Below, piece after piece: positions 24,201-35,779 of a stretch of DNA of 64,000 nt. The number at the start of each line of letters is the position of its first letter. Positions within the stretch are counted from its first letter, which is position 1. The DNA is from Ulva prolifera. Taxonomy: Eukaryota; Chlorophyta; Ulvophyceae; Ulvales; Ulvaceae. Made by a program: the position numbers and the translations under genes. The DNA lies in assembly GCA_023078555.1 (NCBI GenBank), contig CM041201.1:2611713-2675712 (forward strand), read 5' to 3'. The notes below the pieces were generated by a model that did not search any database, had not been told where the DNA came from, and saw nothing but the letters and a program-made list of their open reading frames with translations.

Positions 24201-26851
24201 TTGCGGCGCGGTCGCACGCGGCGCGCACTGCGCCGGGGGGCGCCGCCGGCGCGCCGGCGGCGCCTGCGCCGGACTCTGCGATGGGTGGCGACATGGACAA
24301 GCAGCACGGCCTGCAGACGTTCCTCTCCCACCACTTTCTGGCAGACCCGCTCGCGGAGGAGCTCCAGGTGTGGACCGACGGGCCCTGCCACTGCGGCGGT
24401 GTACACTCATGCTGCTCATCCATTGCTGCGGGGTTTGACCAGTCCGCCACGCTCCGCATCTGCGTCCAGTGTTAGCGCTCCATCAGAGATGTCTCGGTCA
24501 GGGTCGCCGCTCACTCACCAACGATGATGTTGGTCATGGGTAGGTGTCGCGCTCGCACCTGGTGAACCAAGCTGCAGCCATGAATCATCTAGCTTGCCCC
24601 AAACCGTCGCTATTCGCTCTTAGAGTGAGCGATTGCAATAATGTGTGTACACTCGGCAATGAGCGTGTCAAGTTGCCCGGCACTGGTGTGTAGGGCGGGG
24701 GCCCGGCTCCGGGCACGGACCGCTCCGCAGCGTTCAGCGTTGACCGGCGGCCGCTCGCGCCATGCAACCAGGACACCGCGCTGCGGCTCATGGGCATCGC
24801 GCTCGGCCACGGCGAGCCCCCGAAGCCGGAGGCCACGCCGCCGCTGATCGCCGCGGTCCATGCGCTCGCCGGCCGCGCGACGCGCCTCTTTGACGGCTTC
24901 CCGCAGGCGCTGCAGCGCGCCGTGCGGCCGCTGTGCAAGGTGCGGCGCAGCACACAGAGCATGGTGCTCGCACCCGCTGCCGTGATAGTCTGGCTCAGAT
25001 GCACGCCTCAGCTGTGTTGTGGGCCTGTGGGGTGGTGGTCATGCGTGCGTGTGGAGGCGCTGCGGCTGTCGCGGCCGGCAGATCGTGTGGCATCTGTGCT
25101 TACTCTCCCCATCCCCTTCCTGTACTTCATCTTCCCATGGGTTTTGCCCCGTTGATCAGTGATGTTCTTGCGCAGCCGCAGGCAGGACCTGCCGGAGCAT
25201 CTACGCACAGATCCACTGCTGCAAGGCTCCCCCGCATAGTGCATGTGCCACACGCATGTGTCCCCTAAGCCACTGTCACCCTGCAGGTGAGCCTCGGCCC
25301 AGCGGCCGGGAAGCTGCCAACATGCTGCACTCCGCACTACTGCCGCGAACCGGCGGACGCTGCGGCCGCGCCGGACCCCCTCAGCCACACACACTGCACC
25401 ATCGCGTTCCAGGTGGCGTGTGCGCTGCGGCAGCTGCAGCCCGACAGCGTCGCGCACATCGAGCTGCAGTACTCCCCCCAGGAGCCGCGGTTCTCGCGGG
25501 TGGCCGGAGGGGTCCTCGACGTGTGCCAGGGGGATGCGGGACAGGTGGTGCTGGACGCCCACCCCTTCCGGGAGTGCGCTGCCGAGGCTCCCCTGTGTTC
25601 TGACACTGTGCCATGTCTGTGTTCTCTTAGGAGGCTGCAGCACGGCCACATGGGGAGGCTGCGGCAGCTGCCATGGCTGGCTACGATCTGGTGGGCCGTG
25701 GCCAAAGAGGGCCCATGCATGCAACCATGCATGCTGCGGAGTCCCGAGCGCTAGCGCTCTCGGTATTGCACCATAGCAGAGCTACAGCGCCGTCATCTGG
25801 CCTTCCAGCAGTGCCACACAGGACCAGCTTCTGCCTCCGTTGCCTGCCACTGTGGGTGGCCAATGCACTCCTTGCAATCATAAGACACCCTTGCAAAGCT
25901 AGATTGATAAGTATTATGTTGAAGAGCGTGGTCCACTGGTGTCCCACAGCCTCGCGCGCTGTGGACTACAACCTATGGCAGTTGCAACTTCTGTGCGAGG
26001 CGCCGGCTGTGCTTCGGGCGCCCTGTTTGTCTTCCTGTTTGTGGGTTGTACGCGGCCCCTGCGGCGCTGCCCGCCTCAACAACGTCCGTTCCTTGCAACA
26101 CAACAAGCACATGTTCCTCCGCAAGGGCAGGAAGCGGCCCCAGGCATGCTTTTTTCCCTGGCGTGTTGCGGGCGGGAGGGCCGGGGCGCGGGTGCTGACG
26201 CGCGGCCGATGTGCAGCGGCGCCGTGGTGCTGCTGACTCAGCAGTCTGGAGGGATAGGGGCGGGGGGCAAGGAGGGGCCGCAGGGGGAGCTCGCGCTCGT
26301 GCCGTGCCCCTTCGCGTCGGAGCGGCTGGTCGAGCTCGACGCAAGCGTCGTCGACGATGCGCTGCAGGTGCGGCCTCTGCCATGCATTCATAATGGCCCA
26401 CGGCGATGACTCTGCTGCGATGGATGGATTGTTTTGTGCTTTTTATGGATTGTGCCCGTGCGCCCGGTTGCACTGTCATGCATGCAATTTAAAAAAGAAA
26501 ATGAAGAACATCATTCGTTGTTCTTTATCCTCAGGGCAGTTGCTTGTTGAGTGGCAGGAACACACAGCAGTGCAGCAAGGTGGTGGTGTGCAGGCGATTG
26601 TGAGCCAGGGCGGCGCCATCCCACTGCAGGAGGTCGGAGGGATCGCGCGCAGGGGCACGCCGAGCGGCCTCGTCAACCCTCCGCTTGCAGTCTCCGCTGC
26701 CCGCGGCCTTGCGGCGGTGTGTGCTGAGCAGAGAGTGACCGTGTATGACCTCGCGGACGCGGAGAGTGAAGAGGAGGATGGGGACGGCGAGGATGACGGT
26801 GAAGCAGAGAGCGACGAGGAGGGCATGGACGATGCTGGTGGGGATGCTTAG
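21292..26851 (+). CDS. APC4: Anaphase-promoting complex subunit 4
   Basis: Platform-side subunit of the APC/C ubiquitin ligase, linking APC1/APC5 with the rest of the complex; nuclear/cytoplasmic. Inferred exons: 21292-21564, 21646-21883, 21990-22178, 22521-22783, 23281-23508, 24080-24367, 24694-24939, 25287-25594, 26217-26367, 26540-26851; 831 residues (family about 750-830), every splice phase closes. Diagnostic blocks: N-terminal WD40 motif AAWSPGKDLIACLTQDSQLH and ICWRPDGVHLAVGHEDGSIS; RPIACLAWT; LDILCSADTAG spliced to GEVCMAAFGHYIFLRF; the helical APC4 domain with LFGRGATSPELVTLLSTRPG and EHGLKQAARTIDASL; the C-terminal NPPLAVSAARGLAAVCAEQR VTVYDL block followed by an acidic tail. The ATG directly precedes the conserved start of the propeller. 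Introns hold several repeats (family A fragment in intron 8, direct repeats in intron 5). Convergent with eEF2K. Confidence 0.93.
23845..23975 (+). repeat. Direct repeat pair in APC4 intron 5
   Basis: GCCGTGTGCCTTGCTGCT occurs at about 23849 and again at about 23945, each followed by T/C TGCCA, about 95 bases apart. A small tandem, TGGTCCAACTGGTCCAACT, follows at about 23984-24002. Confidence 0.6.
26020..26115 (+). mobile_element. Degraded family A copy in APC4 intron 8
   Basis: A G/T-rich stretch ends GCGGCGCTGCCCGCC and GTTCCTTGCAACACAAC, resembling the family A end. No target duplication recognised. It lies between APC4 exons 8 and 9. Confidence 0.35.
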
Positions 26852-27720
26852 TAACGTAAATCTAGATTCACTGAGCCGTATCCCGCCTCGCCACCTTTAT
26901 CCGTGTAACACTGAGCCGTATCCTGAAGATGACACTGACAACTCCGAAGCAATGGGACCTCATGCCGAGTGCTTGTGGCGGGGTCAGCGAGGCGACTTGG
27001 TGTAACTGGGCGACCTGTGCAGTCCATAACATAACGAGCTAGATGGAATCTGTTTTCTGCGTGGGCACTCGCTGTCTTATATGCCGTGTTCATCGCATTG
27101 CGAGTTTGATTTGGGACCGCACAGTCTGGCGTGATTCTGATTTTGGCTTGCAGCGGTTCGTGTTAGTGCAGCAAGCACACGGGGCAGTGCAGACACTGTG
27201 CTCAGGGGGCGCGTCAATGCAAACTCTCCGCATGATGCGAAGCCCATGTCAGACTTGTTGCAACGCAGCAGGCATGGCTGCGTGCACTTGGGAACTGTAG
27301 TGTCAGTGTGGCCACTGGCTCTACTTCCTTGGCAGGATTGTTCATAATTCGCTGCAAGCATAACTTCACATTGACCAGGTACATCCTCTCACAAACCCAC
27401 TACTACTGTCGCCTTGTCCAACTCATAACTTGACAGGCTCTTTGCTCAGTCTGCTGCCTCCTGCTGAGATCGCTGCCTCGCTCACAGTTTACGCGCACCC
27501 CCTTTTGAAAACATCTTGCACACTTCTTCCCCAACACCGCATCTCCACACGCAAGTCCTGCCTTGGTGCAGTATGAGGCACCACCCACCTTGTAGCATAC
27601 CAGTGACTCCAGCACCAACGCTGAGACCCATTGGACCCGAGGATGCATTGCGGCACCCCGACAACATCTAGCAGATTGTGAGATCTGCCACGCACACTTG
27701 GCAGTCATGGACCGCAGCAA
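26852..27720. other. Convergent 3' region with family B/A repeat
   Basis: Between the stops of APC4 and eEF2K. At 26857-26990 lies a family B copy (GTAAATCTAGATTCACTGAG, GAGCCGTATCC twice, TGACAACTCCGA), interrupted by a fragment resembling the family A end (CGCCTCGCCACCTTTATCCG TGTAACAC). TGTAA occurs at about 26904 and 27001 and could serve APC4 polyadenylation. No gene is recognised in the rest. Confidence 0.5.
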
Positions 27721-30700
27721 TCATGCCCCACCTGCTGGGCCATCTCCCCCTCCTCCGTCGTCGTCGGCTGGCTCCTCCGGCATCTGCGCCTCTGCCTCGG
27801 CCGCCAGCTCAGCATACCGCAGGCTGAGCTTGCCCTTCATCGCGTCGGCGGCGGCGTCCGAGGCGGTCTGCAGCGCCGCGGCCGCCGCCGCCGGGTCCGG
27901 GGGGAGCCCTGGGGCCCCCCGCAGCAGCAGCGTGCCGTACTCGGCCAGCAGGTGGAAGTCGTCCGAGAGCAGGTTTCCGACAAACCCGACCATCTCTTCC
28001 TCGTCCACCTGATAACACGCACAGTCTAACCTTTTAAGTGTGCCAAATGCATTAATATCAGGAAGATAACCGTGTAAAAAGGAACATGGGCGGGGCCACA
28101 GCATGGCAGCGAGAAGACGGAAGCAGGTTCCGGAACTGTGGGCTCCAACAGATCCATGAACGCACATCTCAAAAATTCCCCGAGGCGGGAGTCCAAACCA
28201 TGCACACGCACCCAATTTGCATGTTACAGCGCAGACAGCGTTGGGAGCAGCATGGTACACACGTGAAGGCCAGCGCAGTGTCTGGCATCGACGCTCCACA
28301 GCACCACATTGCGGAGGTCGCTGGTGCGCTGCAGACGACACCATGCAGCAGCCCCCGCGGGCTTGCCTGACCACATGACACTGACGCATGCATGGGGGCG
28401 CCAAAGCAGCCACAAAGGCTGCACGCAAGCCACGCACAACCCCTCGACGGCCGTCACAAAATGTGCGGCACCACTCGGTGCCAATGCTAGAGGCACACAG
28501 CAGCCACACCCCAATGACACACCCCTATGCACGCGCCGTGAGCAAGCCCACGAGCAGAGACAGATGAAAGGGAGCGGGAGGCAGGGCGGGGGCACCGCAC
28601 CGGGGCCCCATGCTTCATATCGACCGCCCGCGCAAACCACAGCGCCGCCGCCACACCGTCCGGCGCCGGCGCCTCCCGGACGGCCCCGCCGACATGCGTG
28701 CCGGCGGCGGCCGCCGTCGCGAGCGCGACGGCCGCGCCGCGGACGCCGCGCTCCGCCGCGAGCTCAAACAGCCGGTCCGCCACCACCGGCTCCCGCCACA
28801 CCAGCCCGGCTCGCTCGGCGGCCTTGCCGACGGCGGCAAAGGGCGCGAGGCCCGGCTCGAGGCCGGCGTACATCTTGGCCATGGCTAGGAGGGCGTAAGG
28901 GACGCCCTGCAGCGCGGCGGTGCGCAGGTGGAAGAGCGATGCCTGCATACCCACACACCGGCGTGGGCTCGATGCCCTGGGGCGGCACCTGCGCGAGGCT
29001 ACCTCACGCAGCACACGTGAAGGCACTGTGAGTTGTGGTTAGATGTCGGGGAGGGGGTGGCCAGGTGGCCTACCACCGGCATGCCACAGTGTTCTAGAGC
29101 TGTGGTTGTGCTACGCGACGGGGATCCCCAGATGGTCTAGCATCGCGATGATCGGCCAAACTATCAATGTCGTGAAAGGGACCTGTATGCCACCGCCCGC
29201 CCCACCTGCATGCCCCACCTCCACTGCACGCGCATCAAAACTGCCACCTACCGGAGCACGGCTCCTCTTTGAACAATAAGAACAGCAGCACGGAGCCTAA
29301 CCGATCGGCTCATATGCACGGGAACGGTTGACGGCGGATCAGAATCAGGGGGAGCCGCCGCACCTGGAGCGCGTCCGCGGGGTCCTCCTGCGGCTGCAGG
29401 TCCGGCAGCAGCACGACCTCCGCGTAGAGGCGCGCCACGGACAGGTGCACCCGCGCCAGCGGCGTCGGCGCGCCGGAGGCCACAGCCTCGAGCGCCCGCA
29501 GCACGGCCGCGGCGGGCAGGCGCGCCTCCGGCACCGGCAGCACGCGCGGCGCCGCCGCGGGAGCGGGAGGGGCGTCGCCCGTCGGCCGCGCGGCGCGCCT
29601 GCGCTGGAAGAGGGTCGCATTGCGGTTGCTGGAGGAGCTGGAGGAGTAGCCCTGGCTCGCCTGGTCCACAGCGCACCTGCAGCCACCTCGTACTCTGCTG
29701 CCTGGTCGTGTGTGCGTCACAATGCACGCTTTGTCTTGACGATTCGCGGAGCAACAGCCGTTGCCGACGGGGGCTGCAAGAAGGCTCGCAGGCGAGGGCC
29801 GCCATGCGCCTGTGTTGCGAGGGCGACGCCAGAGAGGAAGGTAGCACAGGAGTCACACAAGCTGAGCTCCAGTGCGCACATGCTGTCGTGCTCCAGTGCG
29901 CACATGCTGTCATAGTCGGCTGCAACCCAGGGGCAGTATAGCCGGCACGCGCCAGAGCCCTACAGAGCAAGCTTGCCCGCACAGTGAACGCAGCCGCCTC
30001 CCCGGGCCATTGGCAGATGCAGAGCATGCGGACCAGCTTTACAGTCATAGCAAGTCAAGCCGCTGTGGTCAACTCTCCAGCGCTTTGCAAAGAGGGGCGG
30101 GACACCGCGAGGTCGCTGCCAGGCATGATGAGTGTACAAACCGCAAGAGCTCAGGCCGTGGCACGGGAGAATTCCGAAGCATACTACACGGCATTGCATT
30201 GCAATATTGAGGCTGCAGGCACCACGGCAGGTGTGAGAGGTGGGGAGGGGGGGGGGAGCAGCGTGCCGCTCGAACTCGTGGAGGCCAAGCTGTCGGCAGA
30301 GGTCGTTGCACTCGTGGGTGCGGAAGAACATGGCCATGCCCCGCAGGCCGAGGTTGCCGCTGCCGAAGCCGGCGCCGTCCAGCGTGTGTATCTGCGGGTC
30401 CGTGTAGATGTCTCCCACGCCCTGCACCCCACGGCCCCCTGCGCTTCTGGCAAGCACCGCTGGAGCACCGAGACGTGATGAATTGAGAGCAAATGCCCGG
30501 CAGAAGCATTTTTCATGTCCACCGTGTGGTCCTGCGTCTACGTCTGGGGGCAATGCTGCTGTTTGTATCACAAGCACAAAGCCGGAGAGGCCGGTAGCAC
30601 CACCAAGGCAACGCACAAGCACACCACAGCCACCAATCACAACGGACGCTGCACCCACGCCGAACCCGGCCATGGCTCCTGAGCACAGCAGGAGTGCTGC

Positions 30701-33271
30701 TGTGTGTGGGTTGCGAGGTGTTGCGTGTACCATGCAGTGCCTCCAGTCCCACCTGCCGCCCCGACCTCGTCGGTGCAAGCCGAGTACGACGCCCTGCTGC
30801 CCAGAGCCCCAGGGTGAGCGATGCAACCATACACCAGCTCCCACCTCTCTGAGGCGAAACTGCTAGACAGATGCCCTCATGCAAGATGCCCTCCTACAGC
30901 TCGCGCCCAGCACGTGCGGGCATGCATGTGAAGGCACGCTGCCTCCTCAACCGCAAGCGCTCGCGTGGTGCACCATGCGCCCACCTCGTTTGCTTGCTCC
31001 AGGACGATCCAGCCAACACAACTACCACAACACACACCAGGCAAGGGGGACGTGCAACTGGGACATCAGGTGTCGTTCCTTCGGGCCGAAGCAGCTGTGC
31101 AAGATGAGGCTGGCACTGCGCAGGCGGTGGCTGCCACGTGTGCGGTGCAACAGGTCTCCACCGAGGCACCGTGGGGGGGGGGGGGAACAGGGAGGGCGGA
31201 ACAGGGAGGGGGGAACAGGGGGGGGGGGGGGGGGGGGACAGGGAGGGGGGGACAGGGGGGGCGCACCTGGATGTCGACGACGAGCGCGGTGCCGCCGGAG
31301 TGCTCGAAGGAGAAGTGCGAGAAGGCCTGGGGCGTGTTGCGCAGCTGCACGTCGGCCGCGTTCACGAAGCCGCTGTTGCTGTTGTACTTGACGTAGTCGC
31401 CCTCGATCGCGTTCTCGACGCAGAAGAGGTTCGGCGCCGGCAGCTCCGGGAACTGCACGAGGCAGCACGCCATGATGTCCACCTGCAGCCGCGGCGGAGC
31501 CTGGTGTCAGGGCAGGTGTGGAGCGTGTCGGGTGAGATGGCGCAGGGGTGTAATGAACACCTGGCACGGGCAGGGGCCTACGCGCGGGTGATACGACAGC
31601 AAATCACACTAGCCCGGGCCATTGTATGGCAGAGCACCAGCACAGACTACAGCACATCGCAACCAACAACATCGACTGAAAGCGCGACCCAGCAACACAG
31701 ACTCCGGCCGATGAGCCGGGCTACAGCACAGGCCCCGAGCAGACCACCCGCTACGTCTACGCGGATAACATGGGCAACATGGCAACACGGCGGCGTGGGA
31801 TGAGTAGCATCACCGCTAGGAGTGGCCTGAGGTGAGGTGGGGTGAGCAGCTGTGCACCCGAATGCGCACGCAGCAGCCACGGTCCAGCAGGCATGTCTGA
31901 GATTGTGCGGCTATGTGGAAGGGCGTGTGGCGAGACAAATGGGTCGCGTAGCCAGGGTGGGGGAAACGCGCGCCTTTTTGGGAGGATTCCGGGCGTTATA
32001 CGCATCTCCAAAGCGCTTCGCCTCCATCTGCAGCTGCACGTCATCGACGTACGCGGCTTCCTCCGCGGGGCTCATGTACACCTTGGCCACAAAGTTCCCG
32101 GCGAGAAGCCACGACCGGAACGCCGAGAAGGTGCTGAGCTTCTTCATCGCGAAGCACTGGCGCATGGAGCCGTTGGCAAACGGCCGTGCCTCCATCTTTG
32201 CGAGCACGTCGTCGTCCGTCCAGCGGCGGGAGTGCGCGCTATACCGGCGGCGGCGGCCGCGGAGTACCGGCAGCAGGTGGAGCCCTCGCGCTGCCCACGG
32301 GTCGGAGAGCACGGTCATCCGCTCACAGACGAGGCGCACGGCGTGCTGCCAGCGGTTTAGCGTGCCGCCGGAGACACTGTCACGCGTGAGCTGGCGGAGG
32401 AGGCGGCGAGGGGGCTGCGTGGGGGACGCGATGGCCTGGGGTTGGAGGGGGGATTGCGGGAGTGGGTCCAGTGACAGGCGGGGGGGCCCGCGTCCGGGCG
32501 CTGCGGATTCGGCTGAGGCTGGGGGGTGTTCGGGAGCCGGGACGGGGGCTGGGGCAGGTACGAGGAGCGGGGTCGTCGCGCCGGAGAGGCTGTAGGACTC
32601 TGGGTCGTTGTCGTCTGTGGGAGCCTTGGGGGCGGTTGCGACGGGGAGGAGTGTGGTCGTGCTGCGACGATAGCTGTGTCCAGCGGGGGTCTGACACGCT
32701 GCAAGTGCGTTCATGTTACGAAGGTCGACCGTGATGAGCTTGATTAACTCCGGAGTCATGCTCAGCGGGGACTGGCATTAGATGTCGGGGGGAACACGTT
32801 GTCAGCGGAATGCGTGGCGATATCGCAGAGATACAGCCTGTGCCCGACATGGTCAACATCGTGTGAGCGCGGGCGCGCCGACAGACGTGAAAGCGCAGTC
32901 GTGCATATTGCCCTACTCACCCACACATACAATACATGCCAGGCAGACGTACGTTCGCCATCGGTTCGGTCGATTACTGGACCTGCCAATGCCTTTCCGA
33001 GTACCTGCGTACACATGCTAGATGATGTCCTGTTGGATGCTGGCAGAAGTACACGCCATACCGCTGGGATAGCAGAGCTCATCATGGAGGGAAACACTAG
33101 CATGAATCAGCATGGAATTGGAAAGGCAGTCACTGGACGTGACCTCACCTGAACGGCTCGGCCATATCCATACTGACGCGAGATGGTGTCAAAAATACCA
33201 TGGAGCACCTCCTCAAGCTCGTCAATGCCTAGCGACTTGAATGCGGATATAATTTTCGGAACTGTGTTCAT
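27721..33271 (-). CDS. EEF2K: Eukaryotic elongation factor 2 kinase (alpha-kinase)
   Basis: Would phosphorylate eEF2 in the cytosol and slow translation elongation in response to calcium/calmodulin. Inferred exons: 33271-33149, 32771-31974, 31482-31267, 30421-30267, 29676-29364, 28942-28601, 28008-27721; 744 residues (human 725), all phases close; exon 1 is the least certain. Residues about 180-201 resemble the calmodulin-targeting motif (RWQHAV...SDPWA). The alpha-kinase domain spans about 220-431: RPFANGSMRQCF, ATP-site Lys in NFVAKVY (about K271), VDDVQLQMEAKRF, GDYVKYNSNSGFV, TPQAFSHFSFE, VVDIQ joined to GVGDIYTDPQIHT, GSGNLGLRGMAMFF, and zinc ligands in THECNDLC. A Ser-rich linker follows, then SEL1-like helical repeats, and the C-terminal signature AADAMKGKLSLRYAE (human EAAMEAMKGRL). 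Two introns (after exons 2 and 4) start with GC. It shares a 386-bp upstream region with FLOE. Confidence 0.94.
28985..29085 (+). repeat. Family B-like fragment in eEF2K intron 5
   Basis: CTGTGAGTTG, GGCCAGGTGGCCTACC and CGGCATG align with the 17,990-18,045 part of family B (CTGTGAGTTG, TTCCAGGTGGTTTACC, CGGCAGATG). Identity is partial, so the relation is tentative. Confidence 0.35.
30552..30706 (-). mobile_element. Family A insertion in eEF2K intron 3, with TSD
   Basis: The body 30566-30692 begins (reverse orientation) TATCACAAGCACAAAGCCGG and GGCCGGTAGCACCACC. Flanks AATGCTGCTGTTTG (30552-30565) and AGTGCTGCTGTGTG (30693-30706) match at 12 of 14 positions. The element therefore reads in the same direction as the host gene. 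Confidence 0.6.
31173..31258 (+). repeat. G-tract cluster in eEF2K intron 3
   Basis: Runs of 13 G (31173-31185) and 20 G (31218-31237) plus shorter runs separated by AACA or ACA. On the sense strand of the gene these are C-tracts starting a few bases after the 5' splice site at 31266. The G-rich strand could form G-quadruplexes. Confidence 0.8.
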
Positions 33272-33657
33272 GGCGCAACGGCGCCTGCTAGGGTGGTGCT
33301 AAAGCTGCACAGGTCTTTCGTTTCGTGACCGATACATCCCACACATTTCGCCTTCTGCCGTCAACTTTGGTTTCCCAGCAGCTTGTTACTGAATGCAGTA
33401 GTGGAACAGCATTAGGCAAGTTGAAAAATGGACATTTGATGTGTTTTCCCCCGCAGAGGCAAGTGGCTGTGCTCTACCGTGCTGCTCCACGTACGCCACG
33501 CAATGCGGTTACGTTGCGTCAGCATTGCGCGACTTGCGGACGATTTAACGCATACATCGTTCCACAGCAGCACCACACCTCTCAAACTTGAGGAATTTGT
33601 TTAGCGCGCTACATTGAACTCGTCTCGCAATTTGCTTTCGCCTATCACACCGATACG
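33272..33657. promoter_or_regulatory. Shared upstream region of eEF2K and FLOE
   Basis: 386 bp separate the divergent start codons. It contains no coding signal and must include both promoters and 5' UTRs unless upstream non-coding exons exist. No definite core motif seen. Confidence 0.45.
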
Positions 33658-35779
33658 ATGTCAGACGAAGATCTGTTCGCAGATCTATGCTTCGGTCTGA
33701 AGCCCGAACCGGAGCCAGAAGAAACATCTCCGAAAGGAATGAGGCCAAAGCTGAAGGGTGATGCTGCTCCAGATGATCCTGCACCGGAGCAACGCAACGC
33801 CCCACCTCCGCTTGCAGCACCCGCAGCGCTGCCCGCAAACATGTACGTTATGCTGAAGGAAGATGCTCGTGAGTATGTGACTGATGCCGTTCAGACCGCA
33901 GTAGACGCTGCCGTGAGCACGGCTGTGGGAAAACTCGTCAAGTCGATGCGCGATGTCCTTCAATCCGTAGTACAACGTGTCGAGGGCTTAGAGACGAGAG
34001 TGTCCGATTTACAAAAGACCGTAGAGAACGTCGACATGGAAAGCGTGCAAGCAACAATGAACGCCCGGTTCACATCCGTCGATGAAGGCCTGAAAGAGGC
34101 CCTCCGATCCGTGCAAGCGATGCGCGACCACACCGCGCTGCTAGAAGCACAGCAGACGATCCAACAGTATCAGACTGAGACCAAGCCGAAGTGCTGCTAC
34201 AAAGAGGAGCGAAAGAGCAAGAAGGAGAAGTCCAAGAAGGCGGTCTCCAGCGCGAGCACGCCCTGTGCAGCTGCATCTGTGGCCACGCCATTCGTGGCGC
34301 AGGCAGAGACCTCCAGCTCATCTCAGTCGCTCCCTGACGCCCCTCCTCCAGTCTACAGCCAGCCATCGGCGACGGCTCCTCCCCAGCCTGCCCCCCTGCC
34401 ACCTGTCCCTGCACCTGCACCTGCACCTGCCCATGCGCCCCCTCCACCACCGCCACCCCAGCCTCAGCCAGCGCCTCCCCCTCCCCAACCCGCCGAGCGC
34501 CAGGCGCCTCCACCGCATGCACCACCTCCGCACTTCGAACATCCGGCCCCTGCGCCTGCACCCCAGCAGTACCACGGATCGTCTGCCCCGCCCCCGCCCA
34601 TGCACCATGGCCCCCCTCCCCCGGGGCCGCCAGGTGGTCATGGCCCCCCTCCGCCGGGCCCCCCGGCCCCTCACGGCCCCAACTATCACAGCTCCGCACC
34701 CCCAGTTGGTGCGCCATACCCCGGCCCGCCGCCTCAGTTCCAGCCCCAGCCCCGCCCCCCACCTCCCGCTCAAGCCGGCCAGCCTTCGCCCTATGGCGGC
34801 TACCCAGCCCCTCCACCCCCGCAGCCAGGTGGGCCCTACTCGGGCTACCCTCAGCAGCCGCCTCCGCCGCAGCCTACGGACATGATCCGACAGCAGTCGA
34901 GCCGCCTTGGGTGCGCCCCACCAGCCCTGCCGCACGCCAGCCTCTGCTGCCCCCCCTCTCACAGATGGTACTTTGTGCCCGTACTTCCTGTGTAGATCCT
35001 CAAGTATTCACTTTGCAGTGCGAAGGCTGAGCATGTATTGTTTGCGTGACTCACCTAGACATCTGATGAGGCCCTTTGGCAAGGCCGAAACATGTCGCGT
35101 CTCTCCGTGATTGTCATGTGACCAGCAACAACCAGTGCACTTTTCTATCTCAGATAGTACATGTGGCAACTCAGTGCGAGGCTGCTGGTACCTGTTGAAA
35201 ACCAAGTCCTCTGCTGTAGTGCCTGTCCAGGTGCTGCGTATACACTGTTATCATGCAGAGAGCATGAAGAAAAGCCGATTCAGAGATCTGCTGCATGCCA
35301 TGATTGCTCCGCATTCCGCGATGCTTGTGCCCCTGGATTGTTTTGAAGGAGGTTGCTTGAGTGATGTCATCCACAAGCCGCCTCCCAGCAACTCCCCCCC
35401 GGCCTGTCCTGTGAAGGACATTGCAAATGTGCCTCTGGCATGCCTGCTGTATCCCATGAGTTCCAGTGCTGTGGGGTGTCTATTGGCAGTGTGTGCTGAG
35501 AGATCCTGATATGTAAAATAAAGTAAAGTAAATCTGAATTTGCTGAGCCGTATCCTGAAGACGACGTTGTGTGCTAGGTACCGAGAGCAACCCGGCCCGC
35601 CTGCGCCTGCCCAGCGTGAAGGCATTGCACAGATGTCCACACAGCAGATCGTGAACGACATCTGCCAGATGGGCTTCGAACGAGGCCAAGTTGAGCGCGT
35701 GCTGGCATCGATGCTGAATCAAGGCAAGGGTGTTGACCTGAACGCCGTGGTCGACACTCTCATGCAGCAGACGCGATGA
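33658..35779 (+). CDS. FLOE: FLOE (DUF1421) phase-separating protein homologue
   Basis: Inferred exons 33658-34910 and 35578-35779; 484 residues; the splice joins in phase (GG|G). Residues 1-65 are acidic and Asp/Glu/Pro-rich. About 70-185 is a helical, probably coiled-coil region (YVTDAVQTAVDAAVSTAVGK, VEGLETRVSDLQKTVENV). A Lys/Glu-rich patch is followed by a long Pro/Gln/Tyr/Gly-rich disordered region, about 220-415. The last 45 residues are the DUF1421/UBA-like signature: TQQIVNDICQMGFERGQVER and KGVDLNAVVDTLMQQ, close to plant FLOE1 (MGFPRDLVRATV...VDLNVVLDKLM). In Arabidopsis FLOE1 forms hydration-dependent condensates in seeds; a stress-related condensate role here is inference. Without the second exon only a generic Pro-rich protein would be seen, so the assignment rests on that exon and on domain order. 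Confidence 0.85.
35514..35570 (+). repeat. Family B fragment at the 3' end of the FLOE intron
   Basis: AAAGTAAATCTGAATTTGCT and GAGCCGTATCCTGAAGACGA match the family B copies at 18,080-18,117 (reverse complement) and 26,857-26,930. It ends about 8 bases before the splice acceptor GTGCTAG at 35577. Confidence 0.6.

Noticed and set aside
33685-34962. Minus-strand ORFs of 214-248 codons opposite the FLOE exon
   Set aside because: Antisense of the Pro-rich coding sequence; the plus frame has the coiled coil and the DUF1421 end.
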